Source of the DNA: Acidovorax sp. DW039
GTDB lineage: Bacteria; Pseudomonadota; Gammaproteobacteria; Burkholderiales; Burkholderiaceae_C
Assembly: GCF_037101375.1 (NCBI RefSeq)
Contig: NZ_AP029019.1
Coordinates: 3,391,001-3,455,000 of the forward strand
Direction of reading: 5' to 3'
DNA length: 64,000 nt
Shown here: in pieces, positions 27,368 through 40,973 of the stretch
Layout of the letters: every line of letters begins with the position of its first letter
How positions within the stretch are numbered: position 1 is the first letter of the stretch
Translations under genes and position numbers: made by a program
The notes under the pieces: model-generated
What the model saw: the letters and a program-made list of their open reading frames with translations, nothing else
Told to the model about the DNA's origin: nothing
Databases searched by the model: none

Positions 27368-28030
27368 TCAAGCTTTTGCCTTGAGCCCCATACCGACCAG
27401 GAATGTCTCGGAAGACCGGTCCCGCGAAGCTTTGGGTTTCAACGGTTTGACGACTTTGAAGGTCTGTTTGAAAAGATTCACCAGGTCACTGTAGCCACTG
27501 CCGTGGAACAGCTTAACCACCAAGGCGCCATCGGGCTTGAGGTGGTTGCACGCAAAGTCCACGGCCAGTTCCACCAAGTGGGCAATGCGGGCTGCATCGG
27601 CAGACTCAATCCCAGAGAGATTGGGAGCCATGTCAGACACCACCACGTCGATCACTCGGCCAGCCAGAGTGGCCTCCAAACGCGCCAGAACCTCTTCCTC
27701 GCGAAAATCTCCATGAATAAAAGTCACGCCCTCGATAGGCTCCATGGGCAGGATATCGAGTGAAATGATGCAGCCATTCAGCTGCCCGACAGCCGCCCCC
27801 GATGGGGACAGGCGCCTTCGCACATACTGGCTCCACGCACCGGGCGTGGAGCCCAAATCCACCACGGTATCTCCCGGCTTGATCAACCCCAGTTGTTCAT
27901 CGATTTCCTTGAGTTTGTAGGCAGCGCGGGCGCGATAACCCTCCTTCTGGGCCAATTTGACGTAGGTGTCGTTGACGTGGTCGTTGAGCCACGCCTTGTT
28001 GACCTTCTTGCTTTGGGTTTTTACTTTCAT
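27368..28030 (-). CDS. rlmE: 23S rRNA (uridine-2'-O-)-methyltransferase RlmE
   Basis: 220 residues. The SAM fold is seen in [38 protein letters not shown] and [12 protein letters not shown], with the C-terminal [20 protein letters not shown] and [16 protein letters not shown]. It methylates U2552 of the 23S A-loop late in 50S assembly. The start at 28030 gives the usual [20 protein letters not shown] beginning; a 12-codon extension is rejected. It is divergent from yhbY with 34 bases between starts, and ftsH lies downstream. Confidence 0.96.
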   Translation of the reverse strand: MKVKTQSKKVNKAWLNDHVNDTYVKLAQKEGYRARAAYKLKEIDEQLGLIKPGDTVVDLGSTPGAWSQYVRRRLSPSGAAVGQLNGCIISLDILPMEPIEGVTFIHGDFREEEVLARLEATLAGRVIDVVVSDMAPNLSGIESADAARIAHLVELAVDFACNHLKPDGALVVKLFHGSGYSDLVNLFKQTFKVVKPLKPKASRDRSSETFLVGMGLKAKA

Positions 28031-28064
28031 TTCGTTTTTTCTTCCTGCCTCGATAATACGGCCC

Positions 28065-28538
28065 ATGCCCCAAATTCAATTGACTCCCGCAGAGCGCCGG
28101 GAACACCGCGCCAACGCCCACCATCTGGACCCTGTTGTCCTTGTGGGTGGTGATGGCCTGACCCCAGCGGTCAAAAAAGAAATCGACGCCGCGCTGAACG
28201 CTCACGGACTGATCAAAGTGCGTGTGTTTGGCGATGACCGTGCCGCCCGAGAACTGATGTATCAGGAACTCGCCGCAGAACTCAACGCCGCCCCCATCCA
28301 GCACATCGGCAAGCTGCTGGTTTTCTGGCGCCCCATGCCCCCCAAGCAACGCAGCCTGGACGAAGACCGGATGCCTGGGCCACGCGATGTGAAGGTGCTC
28401 AAGTTCAGCAAGCGCGGCGGGCAGCGGCCCGAGATCAAGCAATTGCGTGTGCTTGGAAACCAGCGACTCACCTCGGGCGGCCAGATCAAGCGTGCCAAGC
28501 CCAAGCAGAAATCCATCAAGAAGCGCCAGGCTGACTGA
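28065..28538 (+). CDS. yhbY: YhbY/CRS1-type RNA-binding protein
   Basis: 157 residues. Residues 1-97 form the CRM domain: [20 protein letters not shown], the GxxG loop near [10 protein letters not shown], and [14 protein letters not shown]. coli YhbY associates with pre-50S particles. A basic C-terminal extension of about 55 residues, rich in Lys/Arg, is longer than in E. coli and probably adds RNA affinity. A start 33 codons upstream is possible by reading frame but would overlap rlmE, so 28065 is used. Pairing with rlmE fits a ribosome-assembly role. Confidence 0.88.
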   Translation: MPQIQLTPAERREHRANAHHLDPVVLVGGDGLTPAVKKEIDAALNAHGLIKVRVFGDDRAARELMYQELAAELNAAPIQHIGKLLVFWRPMPPKQRSLDEDRMPGPRDVKVLKFSKRGGQRPEIKQLRVLGNQRLTSGGQIKRAKPKQKSIKKRQAD

Positions 28539-28541
28539 TCC

Positions 28542-29291
28542 ATGGCTGGACCCGCCGACACCACGCGCGTGCGCCACGTCATTTGCATGAAATGGGGCAC
28601 CAAGTACGGCCCTGAATACGTCAACCGGCTTTACGCCATGGTGCGGCGGCATCTGAGTGGTCCGTTCAACTTTGTGTGCCTGACGGATGACGACAAAGGC
28701 ATTCGCAGCGAAGTGCAGTGCCTGCCGATTCCTCCGCTGGATCTGCCGCCGGGTATCCCCGAACGGGGCTGGACCAAGCTGGTGACCTTCAGCGCTGACC
28801 TGCACGGGCTCAAGGGCACTGCCCTGTTCCTGGATGTGGATGTGGTGATCACAGGCAGCCTGGATGACTTCTTCACCCAACCGGGTGAATTCCTCATCAT
28901 TCACGATTACAAGCGTCCCTGGCGCATTACTGGCAACTCATCGGTTTACCGGTTTGAACTGGGGGCGCACCCCGATGTACTCGACTACTTCCGCGGTCAC
29001 TTTGAAGAGATCAGGCAGAAGTTTCGCAATGAGCAAGCCTACCTTTCCGATTTTTTGCACAAGCAGGGCAAGCTCCAATACTGGCCCGCAAGCTGGTGCC
29101 CCAGCTTCAAGTACCACGGCATTCCCGCATGGCCTACCAATTACTGGAAAGCTCCGTTTGTACCTCCAGACGCACGCATCGTGATATTTCACGGCGAATG
29201 CAACCCGCCTGATGCCCTTGCGGGAAGACGCAACCGTCGCTTTCGCTACATCCGCCCGGCGACCTGGGTGGCTGAGCACTGGAAAGAGTAA
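28542..29291 (+). CDS. Small glycosyltransferase-like protein (GT8-like)
   Basis: 249 residues. A short GT-A-like fold is suggested by the N-terminal strand HVICMKWGTKYGPEYVNRLY, the metal-binding DxD in ALFLDVDVVITGSL, and the C-terminal VIFHGECNPPDAL. It resembles glycosyltransferase family 8-type proteins with no signal peptide or membrane segment. It begins 3 bases after the yhbY stop, so the two are cotranscribed, and it ends at a strong bidirectional terminator. Acceptor unknown. It separates two otherwise ribosome- and RNA-related genes, which suggests an insertion into the block. Confidence 0.65.
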   Translation: MAGPADTTRVRHVICMKWGTKYGPEYVNRLYAMVRRHLSGPFNFVCLTDDDKGIRSEVQCLPIPPLDLPPGIPERGWTKLVTFSADLHGLKGTALFLDVDVVITGSLDDFFTQPGEFLIIHDYKRPWRITGNSSVYRFELGAHPDVLDYFRGHFEEIRQKFRNEQAYLSDFLHKQGKLQYWPASWCPSFKYHGIPAWPTNYWKAPFVPPDARIVIFHGECNPPDALAGRRNRRFRYIRPATWVAEHWKE

Positions 29292-29306
29292 GACCTCAAA
29301 ACCATC

Positions 29307-29336
29307 AAAAAAACCGCCTCATGGGCGGTTTTTTTA
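29307..29336. terminator. Bidirectional intrinsic terminator
   Basis: AAACCGCC (29311-29318) pairs with GGCGGTTT (29324-29331), flanked by an A run on the left and a T run on the right. It can serve both the plus-strand glycosyltransferase and the minus-strand DUF4149 gene. Confidence 0.9.
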
Positions 29337-29366
29337 TTCTGCTTGACGCTAGCACGACGCCTGCAC

Positions 29367-29828
29367 TCATCCAGCATCGCGGTCGGATGGGTGGCTGACA
29401 AAGGTCGCGCTCGCTCCATTGCCTTCACGCTGAATACGCAGCAGCACCAGCAACGCACACACCCACTGCAGCGCATAGAGCACCATGCCCACTGAGTGCC
29501 ACAACCGCAGGTCTTGCCGCGCAACGATGCGAGGGGCCACGCCATACTGCGACACCAGTGCAAGCAACATGCCACCCACTATAAAAACCATAGCTGCCTG
29601 CGCCCATGCGTATTGCGCTACAGCCCCTTTAGGCCTTGAGATCAAGAGCAATACCAATGCACAGCAGACCGAAACCCAGGTCTGCGCGGCAAACAGCTTG
29701 GCCGCCATGGCACCAGCAACAGCGGGGGTGGCAAGGTGCGCAAACAGCATGGGCACCACCAGGAAACCCACGGTACTCAAACTACCCCACCACAGGGCAG
29801 CGGCCAGCAGAGGCAGGCGTTGTCGCAT
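29367..29828 (-). CDS. DUF4149 domain membrane protein
   Basis: 153 residues with four hydrophobic segments: LAAALWWGSLSTVGFLVVP, a second near 45-62, a third at about 72-92 and a fourth near 110-130. This matches the DUF4149 family, small inner-membrane proteins of unknown function often next to greA in Burkholderiales. It lies 9 bases after greA. Residues about 68-83 (AVAQYAWAQAAMVFIV) coincide with dispersed repeat copy F. The C-terminal tail is hydrophilic and variable. Confidence 0.75.
   Translation of the reverse strand: MRQRLPLLAAALWWGSLSTVGFLVVPMLFAHLATPAVAGAMAAKLFAAQTWVSVCCALVLLLISRPKGAVAQYAWAQAAMVFIVGGMLLALVSQYGVAPRIVARQDLRLWHSVGMVLYALQWVCALLVLLRIQREGNGASATFVSHPSDRDAG
29579..29627 (+). 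repeat. Dispersed palindromic coding repeat, copy F (inside the DUF4149 gene)
   Basis: CTATAAAAACCATAGCTG, then CCTGCGC, then TTGCGCTACAGCC. Antisense to the host gene, which reads WAQAAMVFIV across it. Confidence 0.75.
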
Positions 29829-29837
29829 TGCGCGGCT

Positions 29838-30314
29838 TCAAACGTAGCTGACCGCCACCACTTCGTAGCGACGAATACCGCCTGGTGCCTGCACTTCGGC
29901 CGTATCGCCCTCTTCCTTGCCAATCAAGGCGCGGGCAATGGGGCTGGAGATGTTGATGAGGCCCTGCTTGAGGTCAGCCTCGTCCTCGCCCACGATCTGG
30001 TATTTCACGGTGTCGCCGGACTCTTCATCTTCCAGCTCCACGGTGGCACCGAAAACCACCTTGCCACCACCGTCCACCTGGCTGGGGTCAATGACCTGCG
30101 CCACCGACAGCTTGCCTTCGATTTCCTGGATACGCCCTTCAATGAAGCCCTGGCGGTCCTTGGCTGCGTCATAGTCAGCGTTTTCGCTCAAATCGCCCTG
30201 TGCACGCGCCTCCGCAATGGCTGCGATCACAGCAGGACGCTCGACGGTCTTGAGGCGGTGCAGCTCTTCCTTGAGCATTTCAGCTCCGCGCTTGGTAATC
30301 GGAATGGTTGCCAT
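29838..30314 (-). CDS. greA: Transcription elongation factor GreA
   Basis: 158 residues. The N-terminal coiled coil carries the acidic tip, seen as [20 protein letters not shown]. The C-terminal FKBP-like domain has [38 protein letters not shown] residues and ends [10 protein letters not shown]. GreA enters the RNA polymerase secondary channel and rescues backtracked complexes. It sits downstream of carB behind a hairpin terminator, in the conserved carA-carB-greA order. Confidence 0.97.
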   Translation of the reverse strand: MATIPITKRGAEMLKEELHRLKTVERPAVIAAIAEARAQGDLSENADYDAAKDRQGFIEGRIQEIEGKLSVAQVIDPSQVDGGGKVVFGATVELEDEESGDTVKYQIVGEDEADLKQGLINISSPIARALIGKEEGDTAEVQAPGGIRRYEVVAVSYV

Positions 30315-30406
30315 TCTTTTCGCTCTCCATAAGTCAGTGCGCCCCCAACCAAGGGGGTAGCCGCCGGGCCCTGAGCGCTGAAAACTTCAACGTGGGATTC
30401 GGACCC

Positions 30407-30443
30407 TACAAAAGGAAACCGCCGCACGTTGCCGCGCGGCGGT
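30407..30443 (-). terminator. Probable terminator after carB
   Basis: Minus strand ACCGCCGC (30443-30436) pairs with GCGGCGGT (30425-30418), followed by TTTCCTTTTG. It lies about 65 bases beyond the carB stop. Confidence 0.65.
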
Positions 30444-30507
30444 GTCTGTTAAGGCTTTAATTATGCCGTGTTTGCAGGGCCTTCAACCAGCCCTGTCACG
30501 CGGGCAA

Positions 30508-33765
<3,258 letters not shown>

Positions 33766-33775
33766 GGTGCTTCGA

Positions 33776-34189
33776 TCAGTCGATCGTGGGTTCGGCTGCC
33801 TGGGGGCTGTTGGATGAAGCTGCGGCGCTGGCGTCACGCCGCAATGTCAGCTTGTCGAGAAGGGCTTGCACACGCTCGGGCGGCACGTTCTTTTGCATGA
33901 GCTGCAAGAGACCATCCCCCTGAATGAGGGGACGCAGCACTTCGGCTTCGGCCTCGTAAAAGGTGACATCCCAGTCGTTCATGGCTTCTGCAAAGGTGGC
34001 GTCATCCCAGGTCTTGCCCTTGGCCACCAGCGTCACCAAAGGCATGGCCTTGTTCTCGATGAACGCTTTCTTGTAGGGCTTTTGCTGCCAGCGCTCGGTA
34101 AACCACTCCTTGTGGGGAGACGGCAAGGTGAGCACACGCTTGTGAATCGCCTTTTCCAGCGACGCGAGGGGAAAACTGAACAGTTTCAT
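33776..34189 (-). CDS. Conserved-looking small protein between carA and carB, function unknown
   Basis: 137 residues, soluble, no signal peptide or membrane segment. It begins [20 protein letters not shown], has an aromatic/basic stretch [16 protein letters not shown], then [20 protein letters not shown], and ends in an Ala/Ser/Pro-rich tail of about 20 residues. No family is recognised. It sits in the carA-carB operon, 27 bases after carA and 10 before carB, and its codon use and composition match its neighbours, so it is a real gene rather than a chance frame. A link to carbamoyl-phosphate synthesis is possible only from position. Confidence 0.7.
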   Translation of the reverse strand: MKLFSFPLASLEKAIHKRVLTLPSPHKEWFTERWQQKPYKKAFIENKAMPLVTLVAKGKTWDDATFAEAMNDWDVTFYEAEAEVLRPLIQGDGLLQLMQKNVPPERVQALLDKLTLRRDASAAASSNSPQAAEPTID

Positions 34190-34216
34190 GGGACAGACCT
34201 TCTCGACGCGAATCGC

Positions 34217-35389
34217 TCAAGCGGTTTTGGCTGCCCGCATCGCGCTGGTGAAGCGGTCAAACAGGTAGGCAATATCGTGCGGACCGGGGGACGCCTCAGG
34301 GTGGCCCTGGAAGCAGAAGGCTGGCTTGTCGGTGCGTTCCAGCCCTTGCAAGGTACCGTCGAACAGGCTGATGTGCGTAGGACGCAGGTTTGCGGGGAGC
34401 GAATCCATTTCCACAGCGAAACCGTGGTTCTGACTGGTAATGCTGACCCGGCCCGTGTCCAGATCCTTCACCGGATGGTTGGCGCCATGGTGGCTGTTGT
34501 CCATCTTGAAGGTCTTGGCACCTGAAGCCAGGGCCATGATCTGGTGTCCCAGGCAAATGCCGAAGGTGGGAACGCCGCTGTCGATGATTTCGCGCGCCGC
34601 CGCAATGGCGTAATCGCAAGGAGCCGGGTCGCCAGGGCCGTTGGACAGGAAGACACCGTCCGGATTCAGGGCCAGCACCTCGGCTGCAGAGGTCTTAGCA
34701 GGCACCACGGTGAGTTTGCAGCCGCGCTCTGCCAGCATGCGCAAGATATTCTTCTTCACGCCGTAGTCGTAGGCGACCACATGGAATTCAGGCGCGGTCT
34801 GTGTGCCATAGCCGCTGCCCAGCTTCCATTCCGTCTGCGTCCACTCATAAGACTGGGTCGTGGTGACGACCTGAGCCAAGTCCAGCCCCTTCATGCTGGG
34901 GGCAGCCTTGGCGGCAGCCAGTGCCTCGTCAATGCGGGCCTGGGTCACTTCCTCGCCTGCCGCCAAGCCGACAATGGCACCGTTTTGCGCGCCATGGGTG
35001 CGCAGCAGGCGGGTGAGTTTGCGGGTGTCGATGTTGGCAATGGCCACCGTCTTCTCGCGCACGAGGTACTGCGAGAGGGTTTCGGAGAGGCGGAAATTGC
35101 TGGCCAGCAGGGGCAGGTCCTTGATGATAAGGCCTGCAGCATGGACCTTGTCGGCTTCGATATCCTCGGCGTTCACCCCGTAGTTGCCGATGTGCGGATA
35201 CGTCAGCGTGACGATCTGCTGGCAGTAGCTGGGGTCAGTGAGGATTTCCTGGTAGCCAGTGATAGCGGTGTTGAACACCACTTCACCAACGGTGGTGCCG
35301 GTGGCACCGATCGAATTGCCGATAAAGACCGTGCCGTCTGCAAGCGCCAGGATGGCGGGGGGGAAGTTTCCCTTGAGAGACAAAAGCAC
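34217..35389 (-). CDS. carA: Carbamoyl-phosphate synthase small subunit
   Basis: 390 residues. The N-domain [20 protein letters not shown] is followed by a class I glutamine amidotransferase: [14 protein letters not shown], the nucleophile Cys in [13 protein letters not shown], the segment [17 protein letters not shown] and the catalytic His-x-Glu in [13 protein letters not shown]. It supplies ammonia to CarB through a tunnel. It is the first gene of the car operon; the 250-base upstream region holds no gene and presumably the promoter and any pyrimidine/arginine control sites, which were not recognised. Confidence 0.98.
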   Translation of the reverse strand: MLLSLKGNFPPAILALADGTVFIGNSIGATGTTVGEVVFNTAITGYQEILTDPSYCQQIVTLTYPHIGNYGVNAEDIEADKVHAAGLIIKDLPLLASNFRLSETLSQYLVREKTVAIANIDTRKLTRLLRTHGAQNGAIVGLAAGEEVTQARIDEALAAAKAAPSMKGLDLAQVVTTTQSYEWTQTEWKLGSGYGTQTAPEFHVVAYDYGVKKNILRMLAERGCKLTVVPAKTSAAEVLALNPDGVFLSNGPGDPAPCDYAIAAAREIIDSGVPTFGICLGHQIMALASGAKTFKMDNSHHGANHPVKDLDTGRVSITSQNHGFAVEMDSLPANLRPTHISLFDGTLQGLERTDKPAFCFQGHPEASPGPHDIAYLFDRFTSAMRAAKTA

Positions 35390-35639
35390 TGGGTTCTCCG
35401 GATGGTTACGGTCGCCCGGCGCCTGCAGTCCACTCGCACGCGTTGCGCACTCAAGTGGGGATGGCTGCTCTCAGATGGGTTGTTGCTTTGGGTGCGATCG
35501 GGCGACGCTGTTGCGAGAAAAGCCCCTGATTATACCCGCAGCCACACAAACCGGACTGCAAAATGACGCACCGCAACATGAAAGCCCATGTTTCACGGTA
35601 TGTGCCAGAGGGGCAACGCCCCGCAATCACAGCGAAACC

Positions 35640-36413
35640 TCAGCGCACCGCGCCGCTGGCGTGCAGGCAGATGGCGGCGGCTGCCGCCACGTTCAGCGAC
35701 TCTTCGCCCCCCGGCTGGGCAATGCGAACACGCTGGGCTGCCCGGGCTTCGATGGAAGCAGCAACGCCCTGCCCTTCGTGCCCCATGACCCAAGCACAGG
35801 GCCAGGGCAGTTCCATCTGGTGAAGATACCCACCTGCGTGCGAGCTGGTCACCAGCAAAGGCACGTCCAACGCGTCCAGCACCTCTTCACCCGCCCCTTC
35901 AATCAGGTTCAAAGCGAAGTGGGCACCCATGCCCGCACGCAGCACCTTGCCAGACCACAAAGCGGCACTACCCTTGAGGGCGACCACCTGCCGAAAGCCA
36001 AAGGCAGAGGCACTGCGCAAAATAGAGCCGACATTGCCCGCATCCTGAACACGGTCCAGCACCACCGTGGAAGCACCACCATTCACAGCGGGTGCCGCGG
36101 GCATATCCCACACAAAGGCCATGCCTGCGGGGGACTCTAGCCCGCTGATGTCACGAAACAAAGCGTCTGGGGTTACTACTATTTTCATAGCTGCCAGCGC
36201 TTGATGGGCTTGCCATTGCGGCCAATAAGACTCTGCAAACACCGCCAAGGAGGGACGCACCGAGCGCTCAAGCGCCGCACGGCAGAGATGGTCCCCCTCC
36301 AGCCACACCCGTCCTTGCTTGCGGTAGGCGGTGGAATCTTGCGCCAGCTTGCGCAGGTCTTTGACCAGGCTGTTGTCGCGCGAGTGGATGAAGGTAACGG
36401 CCGCAGAGGTCAT
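35640..36413 (-). CDS. TrmH/SpoU family RNA 2'-O-methyltransferase
   Basis: 257 residues. The C-terminal SPOUT fold is evident from [19 protein letters not shown], a middle [10 protein letters not shown] and the knot motif [20 protein letters not shown]. The N-terminal part resembles the substrate-binding domain of RlmB/TsnR-type enzymes (LWxEG-like [13 protein letters not shown]). The exact RNA target is unknown. The start at 36413 overlaps the rnhB stop by 4 bases (ATGA); a longer in-frame start is rejected. Residues about 64-79 coincide with repeat copy A. Confidence 0.88.
   Translation of the reverse strand: MTSAAVTFIHSRDNSLVKDLRKLAQDSTAYRKQGRVWLEGDHLCRAALERSVRPSLAVFAESYWPQWQAHQALAAMKIVVTPDALFRDISGLESPAGMAFVWDMPAAPAVNGGASTVVLDRVQDAGNVGSILRSASAFGFRQVVALKGSAALWSGKVLRAGMGAHFALNLIEGAGEEVLDALDVPLLVTSSHAGGYLHQMELPWPCAWVMGHEGQGVAASIEARAAQRVRIAQPGGEESLNVAAAAAICLHASGAVR
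36174..36223 (+). repeat. Dispersed palindromic coding repeat, copy A (inside the TrmH-like gene)
   Basis: CTACTATTTTCATAGCTG, then CCAGCGCTTGATGG. Antisense to the host gene, which reads [11 protein letters not shown] across it. Confidence 0.75.
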
Positions 36414-37048
36414 GAAAGCACTTGGTTGGAGGCGACCAGTGCCTGGGCCACCGGAGCGAAAGAGCGGCGATGGTGCACACAGGCACCGTGGGCTTGCAGG
36501 GCAGCCATGTGCACCGCCGTGCCATAGCCCTTGTGGCCCGCAAATCCGTAATGGGGAAACTGCGCGTCCACCTCGCGGCACCAGCGATCACGGTGCACCT
36601 TGGCCAGGATGGATGCTGCCGAGATGGACTGGATCAGCGCATCCCCTTTGACGATGGCCTCGGCGGGAATGTCGAGCTGGGGGATGCGATTGCCATCCAC
36701 CATCACGCGCACCGGCTTGAGCCGCAGACCCATGATCGCGCGACGCATGGCGAGCATGGTGGCTTGCAGGATGTTGAGCTGATCGATCTCTTCCACCGAA
36801 GCCTCGGCAATGCTGCAGCACAAGGCCTTGGCGCGGATTTCATCAAACAGCTTTTCACGCCGCGCAGCAGTCAGCTTCTTGGAGTCTGCCAAGCCTTCAA
36901 TCGGCCGCAGGTCATCCAGAATGACTGCGGCTGCAACCACCGGCCCGGCCAACGGTCCACGCCCAGCCTCGTCCACGCCCGCCACCAGACCGGGCGGGTG
37001 CCAGGGCAGACTGGCCTGCTCAGGAAGCGATAACTTTTTCGATCGCAT
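36410..37048 (-). CDS. rnhB: Ribonuclease HII
   Basis: 212 residues. The catalytic DEDD set is seen in [17 protein letters not shown] (Asp-Glu), [16 protein letters not shown] and [23 protein letters not shown]. The C-terminal [22 protein letters not shown] is typical. It removes ribonucleotides from DNA. The start at 37048 overlaps the lpxB 3' end by 29 bases; longer in-frame starts lie deep in lpxB. It is part of the envelope operon, a common position after lpxB. Confidence 0.95.
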   Translation of the reverse strand: MRSKKLSLPEQASLPWHPPGLVAGVDEAGRGPLAGPVVAAAVILDDLRPIEGLADSKKLTAARREKLFDEIRAKALCCSIAEASVEEIDQLNILQATMLAMRRAIMGLRLKPVRVMVDGNRIPQLDIPAEAIVKGDALIQSISAASILAKVHRDRWCREVDAQFPHYGFAGHKGYGTAVHMAALQAHGACVHHRRSFAPVAQALVASNQVLS

Positions 37049-38177
37049 CGGCAGCCAGTTGAGAGGTGTCGCGCTGCAGGCTTTCGTGCAGCACATCAAA
37101 GCGCTGCTCCAGCGCACGGATTTTTTCGGGGGCGTCTTCACGCGCCAGCAGCCACTGGAGGGTGGCAGCACAAAGGGCCTCTGGCGTGGCAGCATCCTGA
37201 ATCAATTCAGGCACCACAAACTCCCCGCACAAGATATTGGGCAAGCCCACCCACGGTTGCAGCTGCTTGCGCCGCATCAGCCACCAGCTCAGCGGATGCA
37301 TGTGGTATGCGATGACCATGGGGCGCTTGAACAGGGCGGCCTCCAAGGTGGCAGTTCCACTGGCGATCAGTGTGGTGTCACATGCAGCCAGTACCGCATG
37401 CGACTGGCCATGCACCACCTGCACCACCCCCTGCAAACCGGCGGCGAGGACCTGCTCCTCAATGCGGGCCTTGAGCGAAGGAACCGCGGGCACTATCAAT
37501 TTAGTAGCTGGCCGCGCTTGATGGATAAGCGCTGCAGCCTTAAAGAATGGAGGCGCGATGTACTGGATCTCCGCAGACCGACTACCTGGCAGAATGGCCA
37601 GCACCTCGTCGCGGTCACTCAACCCCAGCTGCTGGCGGGCTGCGGAACGGTCAGGAACCCGTGGAATCACGCTGGCCAGCGGATGGCCGACGTACGTTGC
37701 AGCGATACCGTGGCGAGCCAGAAGCTCAGGCTCAAAAGGAAAAATGCACAGCACATGGTCTGCACTGCGGCGAATCTTTTCGACCCGGTTGGCGCGCCAG
37801 GCCCAGATGGAGGGGCACACAAAATGCACGGTCTTGACGCCGGCAGCGCGCAAGTCAGCCTCCAGTCCCAGATTGAAATCGGGCGCATCCACACCAATGA
37901 AGACTGCAGGCTTGTCTTCGAGCAACTGGTTGCGCAAGGTCTTGCGGATTGAGAGCAGCTCGCGCAGACGGCGCAAGACCTCCATGCTGTAGCCGTGCAC
38001 GGCCAGCTTGTCGCTCGGCCACAGGCATTGAAAGCCGCGGCGCTGCATCTGCGGACCACCGATGCCCAGCGCCTGCAATGCGGGCCATTTCTGCTGCAAG
38101 CCGTCCAGCATGAGACCTGCAAGCAAATCTCCGGACGCCTCGCCCGCGACCATGGCGATGCGGGGATCAGACACCAT
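37020..38177 (-). CDS. lpxB: Lipid-A-disaccharide synthase
   Basis: 385 residues. N-terminus [20 protein letters not shown]; conserved [46 protein letters not shown] and LPGSRSAEI; ending region [20 protein letters not shown]. It joins UDP-2,3-diacylglucosamine to lipid X at the inner membrane. The start at 38177 is 10 bases after lpxA and gives the family N-terminus. Residues about 213-228 ([15 protein letters not shown]) coincide with repeat copy B. Confidence 0.97.
   Translation of the reverse strand: MVSDPRIAMVAGEASGDLLAGLMLDGLQQKWPALQALGIGGPQMQRRGFQCLWPSDKLAVHGYSMEVLRRLRELLSIRKTLRNQLLEDKPAVFIGVDAPDFNLGLEADLRAAGVKTVHFVCPSIWAWRANRVEKIRRSADHVLCIFPFEPELLARHGIAATYVGHPLASVIPRVPDRSAARQQLGLSDRDEVLAILPGSRSAEIQYIAPPFFKAAALIHQARPATKLIVPAVPSLKARIEEQVLAAGLQGVVQVVHGQSHAVLAACDTTLIASGTATLEAALFKRPMVIAYHMHPLSWWLMRRKQLQPWVGLPNILCGEFVVPELIQDAATPEALCAATLQWLLAREDAPEKIRALEQRFDVLHESLQRDTSQLAADAIEKVIAS
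37491..37540 (+). repeat. Dispersed palindromic coding repeat, copy B (inside lpxB)
   Basis: CTATCAATTTAGTAGCTG, then GCCGCGCTTGATGGATAAGC and GCTGCAGCC: the most complete copy, with the GCGCTT/AAGCGC stem intact. Antisense to lpxB, which reads [11 protein letters not shown] across it. Confidence 0.8.
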
Positions 38178-38187
38178 ACCCACCCCC

Positions 38188-38976
38188 TCAGCGCGCGATG
38201 CCAGCGACCGATTTGGCAACAAATGCATCCATCAGGGCCACGTCGTCCTGGGCCCCGGGGAACTGCTGTGGCAGAGCCAGTATCGCCACGCGTGCCTGCT
38301 CCAGCGTGAGCCCTTGGCGGTAAATCAGCTTATGCATCTCTCGGATGGCTGCAATGCGTTCATCTGAAAAATTGCGCCTACGCAAGCCCACCAGATTCAC
38401 GCCACGCACCGTCAGTGGATTGCCATCCACCACCATGAACGGCGGCACGTCTTTGCCCACATGGCTGGCAAAACCCACCATGGTATGCGCACCAATACGC
38501 ATGCGCTGCAAAACACCCGTCAGCCCGCCCACAGTGGCCCAATCGCCCACGTCGACATGGCCTGCCAGCGTGGTGTTGTTGGCCAAGGTGGTCTGGTTGC
38601 CAACGTAGCAATCATGGGCGATATGAACATAGGCCATGATCCAGTTGTCATCGCCCACCCGCGTCACTGCGCGGTCCTGCACTGTGCCGGTATTGAAGGT
38701 GCAGAACTCACGGATGGTGTTGCGATTGCCAATGATGAGCTCGGTGGGCTCTCCGGCGTACTTCTTGTCCTGAGGCTGCGCACCCAGCGATGCAAACTGG
38801 AAAATGCGGTTGTCTTCACCAATGGTGGTGCGCCCCTCGATCACGCAGTGGGGGCCCACGGAAGTACGAGCGCCAATGGTCACATCCGGGCCGATGACCG
38901 CGTAGGGACCGATGGTCGCAGTCGGGTCTATGCGGGCTGCAGGGTCAACAATGGCTGTTGCGTGGATATTGCTCAC
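38188..38976 (-). CDS. lpxA: UDP-N-acetylglucosamine O-acyltransferase LpxA
   Basis: 262 residues of left-handed beta-helix, seen as hexapeptide repeats starting [20 protein letters not shown]. Catalytic His in the region [12 protein letters not shown], and the C-terminal helical part [20 protein letters not shown]. It performs the first step of lipid A synthesis. Located between fabZ and lpxB as usual. Confidence 0.98.
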   Translation of the reverse strand: MSNIHATAIVDPAARIDPTATIGPYAVIGPDVTIGARTSVGPHCVIEGRTTIGEDNRIFQFASLGAQPQDKKYAGEPTELIIGNRNTIREFCTFNTGTVQDRAVTRVGDDNWIMAYVHIAHDCYVGNQTTLANNTTLAGHVDVGDWATVGGLTGVLQRMRIGAHTMVGFASHVGKDVPPFMVVDGNPLTVRGVNLVGLRRRNFSDERIAAIREMHKLIYRQGLTLEQARVAILALPQQFPGAQDDVALMDAFVAKSVAGIAR

Positions 38977-38998
38977 GATCAGACGGTATCAATCCAGC

Positions 38999-39439
38999 TC
39001 AGCCTACGGCGCGCATGGTGCACATCAGCTCGGCCTCACAAGCCACTTCTTCACCCACGCGCGCAACGCCCTTGAACTTCCAGATGCCCGCACGCACACG
39101 GTCGATCGTGATTTCCAGATGCAGTTGGTCACCAGGCTCCACAGGGCGCTTGAAGCGGGCACCATCAATGCCTACAAAGTAGTAGATATTGTTTTCATCG
39201 GGCACCTGACCCATGGCATCAAAAGCCAGCAAACCTGCTGCCTGCGCCAATGCCTCGAGAATCAAGACACCGGGCATGACTGGACGGCCAGGGAAGTGGC
39301 CCATGAAATAAGGCTCGTTGAAAGTCACATTCTTGATGGCCAGAATGCGCTGGTTGCGCTCGAGCTCAAGCACGCGGTCCACCAGAAGGAACGGATAGCG
39401 GTGGGGCAGTTGCTTGAGAATTGCGTGAATATCCATCAT
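38999..39439 (-). CDS. fabZ: 3-hydroxyacyl-ACP dehydratase FabZ
   Basis: 146 residues of hot-dog fold. N-terminus [20 protein letters not shown] with the catalytic His in [31 protein letters not shown] with the catalytic Glu. It dehydrates beta-hydroxyacyl-ACP in fatty acid elongation and competes with LpxA/LpxD for hydroxymyristoyl-ACP, hence its place in the lpx cluster. Confidence 0.98.
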   Translation of the reverse strand: MMDIHAILKQLPHRYPFLLVDRVLELERNQRILAIKNVTFNEPYFMGHFPGRPVMPGVLILEALAQAAGLLAFDAMGQVPDENNIYYFVGIDGARFKRPVEPGDQLHLEITIDRVRAGIWKFKGVARVGEEVACEAELMCTMRAVG

Positions 39440-39455
39440 CGAATTGTTCTTCCGT

Positions 39456-40451
39456 TCATGCTGCTTTGAGAGCCTGCTCCAGCGCCTTGATGCGCTCTCG
39501 CAGGGTATGCAGTTGTTTCAAGGTTGCAGCGTTTTTTTCCCATTTCGCATTGTCGTCGATGGGAAACATGCCGGTGTATTGCCCGGGGCGAGAGAGCGAA
39601 CGCGTCACTACGGTTGCCGCGGAAACGTGGACATTGTCAGCCAGCTCCAGATGCCCCAGCACGATAGCCCCGCCGCCCACGGTGCAATGGGCACCGATGG
39701 TGGCGCTGCCAGCCACGCCGACACACCCAGCCATGGCCGAATGTCGGCCGATGCGCACGTTGTGCCCAATCTGGATCAGGTTGTCGAGCTTCACACCGTC
39801 TTCAATCACCGTGTCCTGCAAGGCACCACGATCGATGCAGGTGTTGGCGCCAATTTCCACATCGTTTCCGATGCGGACAGCCCCCAGCTGTTCGATCTTG
39901 ACCCACTCCCCCTGATGTGGAGCAAAGCCGAAACCGTCCGCTCCGAGCACCACACCTGAGTGAAGAATGCAGCGGGCACCCACAATGCAGTTCTCACCTA
40001 CCGTGACGCGGGATGTCAGTACGGTGTGCTCTCCAATTTCTGCTCCTCGCTCCACCACACACAAAGGCCCCACTGAGGCCGAAGGATGCACCTTCGCGGA
40101 AGGATCCACCACAGCACTGGGGTGGATGCCTGGAGAGCGGGCGGCAGAGTGACGAGCACGCCAGAGTTGTGTGGCACGTGCAAAGTAGACGTAGGGGTGC
40201 TCCGTCACGATGCAAGCGCCGCGCGCCAGCGCAGCATCGCGCATGGCAGGCGCCACAATGACACAGGCCGCCTGTGAGGCGGCCAGTTGCTGTTGGTAGC
40301 GGGGATGACTCAGAAAACTGATGTCACCAGGGCCTGCAACCTCCAGTGGCGCGATGCGGTGGATAGCGATGTCGCGCCCTCCACCTTCCAGCGAGCCACC
40401 GAGCGCATCAACGATGTCGCCAAGAAGCAAGCTCACGCACCCACCATCCAT
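39456..40451 (-). CDS. lpxD: UDP-3-O-(3-hydroxymyristoyl)glucosamine N-acyltransferase
   Basis: 331 residues. N-terminal uridine-binding domain with [16 protein letters not shown], then a left-handed beta-helix of hexapeptide repeats ([20 protein letters not shown] and on) with catalytic His in [13 protein letters not shown]-terminal helix ends in [11 protein letters not shown]. Third step of lipid A synthesis. It lies 10 bases after skp. Confidence 0.97.
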   Translation of the reverse strand: MDGGCVSLLLGDIVDALGGSLEGGGRDIAIHRIAPLEVAGPGDISFLSHPRYQQQLAASQAACVIVAPAMRDAALARGACIVTEHPYVYFARATQLWRARHSAARSPGIHPSAVVDPSAKVHPSASVGPLCVVERGAEIGEHTVLTSRVTVGENCIVGARCILHSGVVLGADGFGFAPHQGEWVKIEQLGAVRIGNDVEIGANTCIDRGALQDTVIEDGVKLDNLIQIGHNVRIGRHSAMAGCVGVAGSATIGAHCTVGGGAIVLGHLELADNVHVSAATVVTRSLSRPGQYTGMFPIDDNAKWEKNAATLKQLHTLRERIKALEQALKAA

Positions 40452-40460
40452 TGCGCCAAA

Positions 40461-40973
40461 TTACTTGGCCGCATTCAAGGCCTTGATCACCTTGTCGGTG
40501 ATGTCGTGCTTGGGGTTGATGTAGACGGCTTCCTGGAGGATGACGTCGTACTTTTCTTTCTCAGCCACTTCCTTCACCACCTTGTTGGCGCGTTCCAGAA
40601 CTTGAGCCAGCTCTTCGTTCTTGCGAGCGCTCAGGTCTTCCTGAAATTCACGGCGCTTGCGCTGAAAGTCACGGTCCTGGTCAACCAGTTGACGTTGGCG
40701 GGTCACACGCTGGCTTTCAGCCATAGTGGGGGCTTCACGCTCGAACTTGTCGGTCGCAGTCTTGAGCGCATTGCCAATGTCTACGAGCTCTTTTTCACGA
40801 CGGGAGAATTCCTGCTCCAGCTTGGCCTGCGCAGTCTTTGCTGTGTTGGCTTCACGGAAGATACGGTCGGTATTGACGAAACCTGCCTTGAATTCCTGGG
40901 CCTGCACGGACGAGGCAAAAGCAGCTGCGCCCACCAACAGGGCCAAAGATGTCTGACGGAAAAGGGATTTCAT
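40461..40973 (-). CDS. skp: OmpH/Skp family periplasmic chaperone
   Basis: 170 residues. Signal peptide about 24 residues ending SVQAQ; mature start EFKAGFVNTDRIFREA; a long central coiled coil with many Lys/Glu/Arg; C-terminus DVILQEAVYINPKHDITDKV. It holds unfolded outer-membrane proteins for BamA. Its ATG shares one base with the bamA stop (TAATG), so translation is coupled. Confidence 0.95.
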   Translation of the reverse strand: MKSLFRQTSLALLVGAAAFASSVQAQEFKAGFVNTDRIFREANTAKTAQAKLEQEFSRREKELVDIGNALKTATDKFEREAPTMAESQRVTRQRQLVDQDRDFQRKRREFQEDLSARKNEELAQVLERANKVVKEVAEKEKYDVILQEAVYINPKHDITDKVIKALNAAK

